DNA of 23,645 bases, from the NCBI GenBank assembly GCA_019649035.1, contig BMAT01008673.1:237540-261184 (forward strand), given 5' to 3'. The notes beneath the pieces were generated by a model. It searched no databases. It saw nothing but the letters and a program-made list of their open reading frames with translations, and was not told the origin of the DNA. This document shows positions 21,201 through 23,645 of this stretch, in pieces (position 1 is the stretch's first letter; the number at the start of each line of letters is the position of its first letter). The translations under genes were made by a program, and so were the position numbers. The stretch comes from Elysia marginata (lineage: Eukaryota > Mollusca > Gastropoda > Plakobranchidae).

Positions 21201-23287
21201 ATATATATGCCCTTATGTAATATGGGCAACAATAAAAACCGACCTGATGTCCTAACTGTCCAAAGGCAACTACCATAATCAATATAATACAGTTTAGCTT
21301 CATCTAGGGAGGCTTTCCTTCTTACTAAAGTATAATTTATTTAGTTGTATCAGCTAATTTCTATGGCTTGCTTATTTTTTAAAAGAATCCATTTGTTAGC
21401 CAGTATAGACAAACTGTGAAGGGAAATAATTTTAGTCTGTTCTTTATTATTGCTTTTTGCATCTTTTTGTTGCCTGCATTTTATCAAATTTCATGAGCAC
21501 ATTTGAATAAATTTAACCAGCAAGGGTTGTGCATCTCATTTTAGACCAATAAAAATCAACTGCAGTATTTAAATAAAGAAGATGCAACAATGCTAGCACA
21601 TTTGTTAGAATAACTTTTATTTTGAAAGATATTTTACAACTCAATCAGGTAGTTCACAATCACCCTCATTGTGTTTCTACTGTCATTTCCTTACAGACTC
21701 TAGGTGAAGCAATGACAAGCTGCTTCCATAAAGCGTCCTCCTACCAGAGAGTTCACTTTGTTCCACCCCTTGGATATCCAGAGCACTATGTGGCTCATAA
21801 AGTCTTTCAGTCCTTGGATACTTTTACGGAATCAATCAAGGATTACACTTCTATCAATATATGGGTACAGAATCATTCACAGCAAAAGGTAAAAAAAAAC
21901 TACATAAAGATCATCGCATCGTGACATAAAAAATTGAAAAAAATTAACAAAATGAGTCTAAGGTCACATTCTTTGTATACATGATTTCTTCCTTTGTTTT
22001 TAAATGAAATGTCTTTCACTGTATAAAATGAATGGGCTTTGAGACCTTACAATTTTTCAATGAAGCGCTTATATCATGGCACTTTTCTTACACATAACAC
22101 TCGTACTACATTGTATTTATAAATTTAATGTCCTTTGTTCATTCAAGGATGACAGAAAATTTAGTCACAACCCAACTGAACCATAAAATAAGTAAATTAC
22201 CTTCTTTGCCAGGACACACAGGCATGATTGGTCATCAAATGTTAGAATTTAGAGTTTTTATGGTTTTTGCTGGCTTGTTTGGACAAGCCGAACAAGGGCA
22301 ATCATTATGAACGCTGAGGAGCAATAAAAAAATAAAAATTTGCAATGCTTTGCTCTTAAAAAGCATCCAATGCGTAAAATAGCGTATCTTTAAAAGTGGG
22401 GTGGTGGAAACAATGCCGTAAAATTATAATTTGGCATTGCCCAGTCAGCAATACATGTCACAGATTTTTCCAGTTTGATCAAAATTAGTTTGTCATGCTA
22501 GACCACAATCCCTCGGCCAAGAGAGTCTCATTACAGATTTTTACGCTTCGAATGGCCTAGGATATGGAAAAGGCACATCCTTGTTCTGATGCCCAGAATG
22601 AGCAAGTCATCACTACTTTTCAAACTTAAATGTAATCACTGCAGTTGGACCTTTATTTTGTAGAATATGGTATATTAAAAGTTGACTTAACAGACTCTTC
22701 TGTCTGTGGAAAGACTTTGAAAGTCCTTAGTTTGACAGATATTGTACCTTTGCATCTTAGTGGGTACGGTACTGGATGATTCACAACATGCCTACATGAT
22801 TAAAGCGGTAAGAAATTATATGAATAGAATACTCAAGTAAGAACATAGACCTATCTATTTTCTTCTGAAGCTGTTGGTATATCATTGCTGAGTTGCACTT
22901 TAAGACTTCAACTTTGCCTGCTAAAACTTGTTATTATCAGTGTGGTTGTCTCCCTCTTTCCAAATTTATATTTTGTTTGCGGTCTTATTGTTTTTAAAGA
23001 CGGGAAAAAAAACCAATGGATTGTTCTTTAAAAAAACTGAAGATTTTAAACTACTCGTACTAGAATCTTTTTGTTTTCATTTTTCTTTTTTGTAATATGA
23101 ATTTTTTATTGATATGAGTCATAAATTGTGAAAAAAAAACAATTGTTTATCAGTAGTTCAGATGAATTTTCCCTCAGTATAAATTACTTGTATTCATTTT
23201 CTTTTGTATTATTTCCAGATGCTTGATGCAGAGTTGAACAAAAGGAAGTCTGAGCAGAAAGGATTTTTTAGTAAACTAAGTACGTAG
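2104..23287 (+). CDS. PARP14-like multidomain gene (RRM, KH-like repeats, two degenerate macro domains), 12 exons spliced
   Basis: The coding segments are 2104-2278, 2918-3163, 3466-4268, 4880-5023, 10232-10966, 11793-11948, 13564-14419, 16680-17093, 17777-17859, 20153-20374, 21697-21888 and 23219-23287. They total 4095 nt, and each intron is GT-AG with matching phase. In order the product has an RRM like those of PARP10/PARP14 (about residues 80-170), a Ser/Asn/Asp-rich linker (175-312), duplicated modules B-C-A-B-C-A (313-838), a KH-like segment (880-943) and two macro-like domains (1012-1165 and about 1180-1340). PARP14-family proteins bind nucleic acid and ADP-ribose and act in stress and antiviral immune responses; that role here is inferred from family only. 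No WWE or ART domain is seen. The last exon could instead splice onward at 23279, which would make this an N-terminal part. The family assignment is by eye; a macro/RRM protein outside the PARP family is the main alternative. Confidence 0.65.
2279..2917 (+). other. Intron 1
   Basis: Very AT-rich, phase 1, with no repeat or gene I recognise. A second AG at 2843-2844 follows a T-rich stretch and looks like an acceptor, but it opens exon 2 in phase 0 and does not match exon 1. The AG at 2916-2917, after an eight-T run, does match. Confidence 0.55.
2918..3163 (+). CDS. Exon 2: first part of a PARP10/14-type RRM
   Basis: Encodes residues 59-140. From about residue 80 it reads L-L-V-N-T-N-G followed by a helix and then F-T-M-K-K-R-G-G-S-S-V-E-F-V. 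This fits the beta1-alpha1-beta2 part of the unusual RRMs of PARP10 and PARP14, where F-E-x-K-R-R-S-G-G-G-x-V is typical. These RRMs lack strong RNP aromatic motifs, and so does this one. The donor TGGG|GTAAGA at 3164 is strong and leaves phase 1. The frame is open upstream to 2845, but the phase rules out using that part with exon 1. Confidence 0.7.
3164..3465 (+). other. Intron 2
   Basis: About 300 bases, phase 1, with a T-rich acceptor ending CTCAG. Nothing else recognised. Confidence 0.7.
3466..4268 (+). CDS. Exon 3: end of RRM, disordered linker, module B copy 1
   Basis: Encodes residues 141-408. The start (D-A-V-L-K-A through L-T-L-L-P-L-F) completes the RRM as alpha2-beta4. Residues about 175-312 are polar and rich in Ser, Asn, Asp, Lys and Gln with no domain, probably a flexible linker. 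Residues 313-408 form module B, starting L-P-A-L-A-R-D-I-L-A and ending A-A-L-E-Q-E-S-S-N. Module B is repeated in exon 5 at about 70% identity by eye. It may be a divergent KH- or RRM-like unit, since it has alternating strands and helices, but I cannot name it firmly. The donor AAT|GTAAGC leaves phase 0. Confidence 0.75.
4269..4879 (+). other. Intron 3
   Basis: Phase 0. Its first 60 bases resemble the start of intron 5 (GTAAGCAAG, then ATGCATT and an AAGT-rich stretch), which fits an origin by duplication. It carries a long foldback at 4429-4540, listed separately. Confidence 0.65.
4429..4540 (+). repeat. Imperfect inverted repeat able to form a 38-bp-match hairpin
   Basis: Arm 4429-4470 pairs with arm 4495-4540 around a 24-nt loop. 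By eye 38 of the 42 bases in the left arm match, with four mismatches (one of them G-U in RNA) and gaps of one and three bases. Shared blocks include AATCACA, GCTCACAA and AGAGCATT. The size suits a precursor hairpin RNA or a small foldback transposon. Intron 5, the duplicate of this intron, does not show it. Confidence 0.75.
4880..5023 (+). CDS. Exon 4: module C copy 1
   Basis: Encodes residues 409-456 in 48 codons, phase 0 at both ends. The core is L-S-L-E-G-K-K-L-S-L-S followed by P-Q-L-L-L-T-K-T-G-D. Exon 6 repeats it at 34 of 48 residues. The acceptor is TTGTTCAG and the donor GAG|GTGAGT, both close to consensus. A symmetrical 144-nt exon can be duplicated or skipped without breaking the frame. 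Confidence 0.75.
6047..6160. repeat. Three copies of a 13-bp palindromic motif
   Basis: AGCCACTAAGGCT occurs at 6047-6059 and 6148-6160, and AGCCACCAAGGCT at 6078-6090. Each folds as AGCC/GGCT around a 5-base loop. A related GAGGCTT lies near 6131. The surrounding DNA looks like transposon flank but I cannot name a family. Confidence 0.5.
6590..7735 (+). pseudogene. Broken reverse transcriptase of the CR1/L2-like LINE
   Basis: The first open part (to 6961) has L-D-L-S-A-A-F-D-T, G-V-P-Q-D-S-V-L-G-P and the catalytic Y-A-D-D at 6872-6883. The family norm is G-V-P-Q-G-S, so one glycine is replaced by Asp. After a small local duplication of GCATGGATGTGCA near 6940-6985 and a frame change, the thumb region continues at 7142-7501 with S-K-L-D-Y-C-N-S-L and W-L-P-V-K-E-R-I. 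Remains of the C-terminal A-P-D-V-W-N-E-L-P follow to about 7735 with stops. The endonuclease part is absent. The ATG at 6587 that seems to start the frame lies mostly in the target-site duplication. Confidence 0.85.
8139..8170. repeat. (ATT)n microsatellite, LINE tail
   Basis: About ten ATT units in a row directly before the 3' target-site duplication. Confidence 0.95.
8360..8960 (-). pseudogene. Degenerate RNase H region of a non-LTR retrotransposon
   Basis: Read on the minus strand, the segment contains T-E-L-E-T-I-K-K-A-L-K, then V-V-I-L-S-D-S-K-S, then A-Q-W-I-S-G-H-C-K-T-H-G-Y-E-N-Q. These are the TELxAI, SDS and W-I-x-G-H-x-x-x-x-x-N-E blocks of retroelement RNase H domains. Downstream, S-Y-Q-E-A-R-Y-I-I-K-S is typical of the linker after RNase H in mollusc-type elements. 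Several stops interrupt it. The LINE at 6590-8170 inserted just beyond its low-coordinate side and may have split it; the 5850-6589 DNA could be its other part. Confidence 0.65.
9288..9397. repeat. Exact 55-bp tandem duplication
   Basis: 9288-9342 and 9343-9397 are identical by eye, beginning TCTTGTTCAG and ending AGTGCGG. It is either very recent or an assembly artefact. Confidence 0.95.
10232..10966 (+). CDS. Exon 5: chimeric exon, module A copy 1 fused to module B copy 2
   Basis: Encodes residues 457-701, phase 0 at both ends. Residues 457-541 (M-R-L-G-T-W-I-K-S-L-I-A, then I-P-E-E-W-F-E-D-E-S, then L-S-W-D-E-A-K-K-S-L) match the start of exon 7 at about 74 of 85 residues. A polar linker follows. 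Residues 608-701 (L-P-G-M-A-R-D-I-L-A to E-Q-E-S-Y-D) match the end of exon 3. The acceptor is TTTTTTACACAG and the donor GAT|GTAAGC, the latter like exon 3. The frame is open further upstream to 10178, but the acceptor sets the start at 10232. Confidence 0.75.
10967..11792 (+). other. Intron 5
   Basis: Phase 0. The start resembles intron 3. A 64-codon open frame at 11301-11495 is rich in Arg, Cys and Lys but matches nothing I know and has no exon context. No other feature. Confidence 0.6.
11793..11948 (+). CDS. Exon 6: module C copy 2, extended by four codons
   Basis: Encodes residues 702-753 in 52 codons, phase 0 at both ends. It repeats exon 4 at 34 of 48 residues. At the site where exon 4 has GAG|GTGAGT this copy has GAGGTTGGT, a poor donor. 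The next good donor is AGG|GTGAGC at 11949, 12 nt later and still in phase 0, adding V-G-L-R. This is the best model, though use of the weak GTTGGT donor cannot be excluded from sequence alone. Confidence 0.65.
12121..13066. other. Assembly gap (Ns)
   Basis: A run of 946 N. Long open frames across it on either strand are artefacts. Confidence 1.
13119..13210 (+). repeat. tRNA-like fragment, possible SINE head
   Basis: An A-box-like TGGCGACTTGG at 13126 and a B-box GGTTCGAATC at about 13196 are spaced like a tRNA with a long variable arm (Leu or Ser type). The T stem pairs only in part and the acceptor arms do not pair, so this is not a working tRNA gene. It may be the head of a SINE or a tRNA pseudogene. 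Confidence 0.35.
13564..14419 (+). CDS. Exon 7: module A copy 2, KH-like segment, start of macro domain 1
   Basis: Encodes residues 754-1038; phase 0 in, phase 1 out. Residues 754-838 repeat the head of exon 5. Residues about 880-943 (N-I-H-V-E-H-G-G-L-K-I-Q-N-A, then a long helix) resemble the KH-like repeats of PARP14. From about 1012, I-H-L-V-Q-G-E-P-E-H-M-D-V-D-M-I-V-A-V-T matches macro-domain strands beta1-beta2, where G-D-I-T and V-D-A-I-V-N-A-A-N are usual. The D-x-I-V is kept but the N-A-A-N is replaced by A-V-T-A. The donor GATG|GTAAAT ends it; reading on gives only intron. Confidence 0.75.
15310..15335 (+). other. G-quadruplex motif
   Basis: Five G-runs of 3, 3, 4, 5 and 6 bases are separated by 1-2 bases. 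This fits the standard four-run G-quadruplex pattern on the transcribed-sense strand, so it could fold in DNA or pre-mRNA. Three GAAATCT copies follow at 15335-15372. Confidence 0.8.
15508..15570. repeat. GAA/GAAGA-rich purine tract
   Basis: Nearly pure purine on the plus strand with repeated AAGAAG and GAGGAAG units. A degenerate simple repeat; no function implied. Confidence 0.8.
16680..17093 (+). CDS. Exon 8: body of degenerate macro domain 1
   Basis: Encodes residues 1039-1176; phase 1 at both ends. It reads L-V-L-N-L-P-E-W, then L-Q-E-A-I-R-L-V-F-Q-Q-A, then Y-K-R-V-A-I-F-T, then N-F-P-A-E-D-F-A-D-A-V, then L-D-V-Y-I-C-D. This follows the macro-domain order of strand, helix, V-A-x-P strand, F-P-x-E helix and the final V-x-x-V-x-x-D strand. 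The Gly-rich loop that holds ADP-ribose (G-x-G-V-A-x-A-I) is missing: only a short spacer lies between the first strands and L-N-L-P-E-W. ADP-ribose binding is therefore doubtful. Confidence 0.7.
17094..17776 (+). other. Intron 8
   Basis: 683 bases, phase 1, carrying the SINE-like piece at 17346-17510. The rest is AT-rich with no feature. Confidence 0.7.
17346..17510 (-). repeat. tRNA-derived SINE-like element
   Basis: On the minus strand a B-box-like GGTTTGATTCC with a four-pair stem (17455-17475) follows CTTGTAAT, which reads as a Thr-type anticodon loop. A body with ACCTGTAAAATGGGTACCCA follows. This body wording is common in SINE-like repeats of marine invertebrates as I recall them. The A box is decayed. 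Confidence 0.5.
17777..17859 (+). CDS. Exon 9: linker into the second macro-like domain
   Basis: Encodes residues 1177-1204; phase 1 in, phase 0 out. It reads through N-R-H-I-S-V-N-L-F-K-P-G-W-S-I, where I-S-V-N-L-F could be the first strand of macro 2. At 83 nt it is supported by a TTTAG acceptor, an ATT|GTAAGT donor and phase agreement on both sides. Confidence 0.65.
17936..17954. repeat. (CA)n microsatellite
   Basis: About nine CA units. Confidence 0.9.
18165..18200. repeat. (GA)n microsatellite
   Basis: GAGA run with a few A and G interruptions. Confidence 0.9.
18450..19794 (+). mobile_element. 5'-truncated RNase H-type non-LTR retrotransposon
   Basis: The 8-bp CACTGATA occurs at 18442-18449 and again at 19795-19802, directly after an AAC-repeat tail (about 19780-19794). 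This is a clear target-site duplication. The body starts in the RT thumb and runs through RNase H to the C-terminal Cys/His region. An element of the I type is likely, since RNase H is found there, but I cannot fix the clade. Confidence 0.8.
18470..19680 (+). pseudogene. Broken RT C-terminus, RNase H and zinc-finger tail of the LINE
   Basis: In shifting frames it shows V-Q-N-E-A-A-R-V-I-T-G (thumb, about 18505), L-W-T-D-G-S-V and Y-G-G-G-G-V-W-I (about 18910-18975), R-A-E-L-I-T-I-N-A-G-L (about 19055), then D-S-Q-A-A-I-K-A-L (about 19145). These cover the catalytic D-E-D positions of RNase H. Later G-N-E-M-V-D-V-L (about 19300) and, near 19510-19660, L-R-L-D-G-N-S with C-K-D-C and H-V-L-L-H-C-P follow the usual order. 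Several frameshifts and stops make it non-functional. Confidence 0.8.
20153..20374 (+). CDS. Exon 10: first half of degenerate macro domain 2
   Basis: Encodes residues 1205-1278, phase 0 at both ends. It includes L-P-V-T-M-F-I-D-H, a charged helix E-D-Q-R-E-L-E-K-I-I-F-R-R-F, then G-L-L-A-G-Q-T-E-F and F-L-V-Y-C-C-P-P-W-G. The layout is like a macro domain with a G-x-L-x-x-Q-x-x-F turn, but the ADP-ribose loops are not recognisable. The acceptor TTTTTTTCAG and the donor AAG|GTAAGT are both near perfect. Confidence 0.7.
20375..21696 (+). other. Intron 10
   Basis: 1.3 kb, phase 0, with an inverted repeat pair at 20975-21240. The rest is AT-rich with no gene. Confidence 0.7.
20975..21240. repeat. 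Inverted-repeat (MITE-like) element
   Basis: The left arm (about 20975-21022) and the right arm (about 21189-21240) are imperfect inverted repeats sharing CATATTACATAA, TTGTTGC and GCAATTTTGCC/GGCAAAATTGC-like blocks. The arms are some 45-50 bp around about 165 bp of unique DNA. No clear target-site duplication was found. Confidence 0.6.
21697..21888 (+). CDS. Exon 11: second half of macro-like domain 2
   Basis: Encodes residues 1279-1342, phase 0 at both ends. It has L-G-E-A-M-T-S-C-F-H-K-A, then V-H-F-V-P-P-L-G, then P-E-H-Y-V-A-H-K-V-F-Q-S-L, and ends near I-N-I-W-V-Q-N. The order helix, strand, helix, strand fits the C-terminal half of a macro domain; F-V-P-P-L-G takes the place of the usual F-P-x-x-G-T-G. 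The donor AAG|GTAAAA is good. Confidence 0.7.
21889..23218 (+). other. Intron 11
   Basis: 1.3 kb, phase 0, AT-rich. A 60-codon open frame at 22128-22310 lacks exon signals. Nothing else recognised. Confidence 0.65.
23219..23287 (+). CDS. Exon 12: charged linker, last visible coding exon
   Basis: Encodes residues 1343-1364, starting M-L-D-A-E-L-N-K-R-K and ending G-F-F-S-K-L-S-T, then TAG at 23285. It is Lys-rich, as linkers after macro domains often are. The stop is real in frame, but TAA|GTACGT at 23280 is a possible donor (phase 1) that would skip it. No AATAAA or ATTAAA follows within the window, which slightly favours splicing onward to exons outside. Confidence 0.5.
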   Translation: MLDAELNKRKSEQKGFFSKLST

Positions 23288-23645
23288 TGTTATGAATTAT
23301 CAAAATGTTTTACATAGTCAGACCTTTATTGTTGCCATATTTGGTGTGTTGCAATTTTTAAATTAGCTACAGATTAATGAGTGCATGAAACATCTAATTA
23401 TCAAAGATGTTAATGTTTTAATAGATGAAGAAATATACAAGATCAAAGAGCCAATATCCTGTTGCCTCATGCTTAGAGAGTTTGGATTGGGAAATAAGGT
23501 GAAGGCCTTGTCAGTGATTGAGTGTGACTGTTTCACAGGATGGTGGGTTATATTGTTAGTCTTGCTGGCTAGATAATCCTGTCACTCTGTTGTCAAGATG
23601 ACTGGACGTGGCAAGAGGTTTGGTTTTAGGCTCCGGGGGGGGGGG
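23288..23645 (+). other. 3' flank or intron 12, with window edge
   Basis: No poly-A signal seen. A 63-codon open frame at 23385-23576 matches nothing I know. An H4-like start lies at 23598. Confidence 0.5.
23598..23645 (+). pseudogene. Possible start of a histone H4 reading frame, cut by the window edge
   Basis: The frame reads M-T-G-R-G-K, identical to the first six residues of invertebrate histone H4. The next codons (R-F-G-F-R-L) depart from it, and the last 11 bases are all G. Either an H4 copy begins here with poor end-of-contig sequence, or this is a short H4 remnant or chance match. A TATATT-like sequence near 23550 could serve as a TATA element but is weak. Confidence 0.35.

Noticed and set aside
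1-23645. CRISPR array, bacterial operon or prophage
   Set aside because: No regularly spaced repeats; introns, LINEs and codon layout show a eukaryotic genome.

Overview
This is a eukaryotic, intron-rich, AT-rich genomic window. It is dominated by one plus-strand gene that I rebuilt from open frames, splice sites and intron phases. Twelve coding exons join from an ATG at 2104 to a possible stop at 23287: 4095 nt, 1364 codons plus stop, with every intron phase agreeing. The predicted protein looks like a PARP14-type multidomain protein. It has an RRM of the PARP10/14 kind near the N terminus, KH-like or divergent repeats in the middle, and two degenerate macro domains at the C-terminal end. 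No ADP-ribosyltransferase catalytic domain is visible, so the gene either lacks one or continues past the window.

The organism is most likely an invertebrate, with a mollusc (perhaps a gastropod) as my guess. The reasons are the PARP14-like gene, TCTAGA/AGGCCTA-rich intergenic DNA, tRNA-related SINE-like pieces, and two classes of non-LTR retrotransposon, one of them with an RNase H domain whose flanking wording resembles mollusc elements as I remember them. The lineage is inference, not something I can prove from this sequence.

Layout: 1-2083 is upstream DNA with a TCTAGA-rich start and a 46-bp direct repeat but no gene I can support. 2084-5023 holds exons 1-4. 5024-10231 is a 5.2-kb intron filled with transposon debris: a 5'-truncated CR1/L2-like LINE (6590-8170, 7-bp target-site duplication) sits close to, and possibly inside, a degenerate minus-strand RNase H retroelement. 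10232-14419 holds exons 5-7, with a 946-base assembly gap in intron 6. 14420-16679 is an intron with a G-quadruplex motif and a purine tract. 16680-21888 holds exons 8-11; intron 8 has a SINE-like piece, intron 9 an RNase H-type LINE with an 8-bp target-site duplication, and intron 10 an inverted repeat. 21889-23645 holds the last visible exon, and at the very edge six codons identical to the start of histone H4 followed by a run of G.

The most informative observation is that the middle of the gene has been tandemly duplicated. Calling the modules A, B and C, the order is B (exon 3 end), C (exon 4), A+B (exon 5), C (exon 6), A (exon 7 start). Exon 5 is therefore a fusion of an exon-7-type head to an exon-3-type tail, which is what unequal crossing-over between those exons would leave. 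The second copy of C lost its original splice donor and appears to use one 12 nt downstream, in frame.
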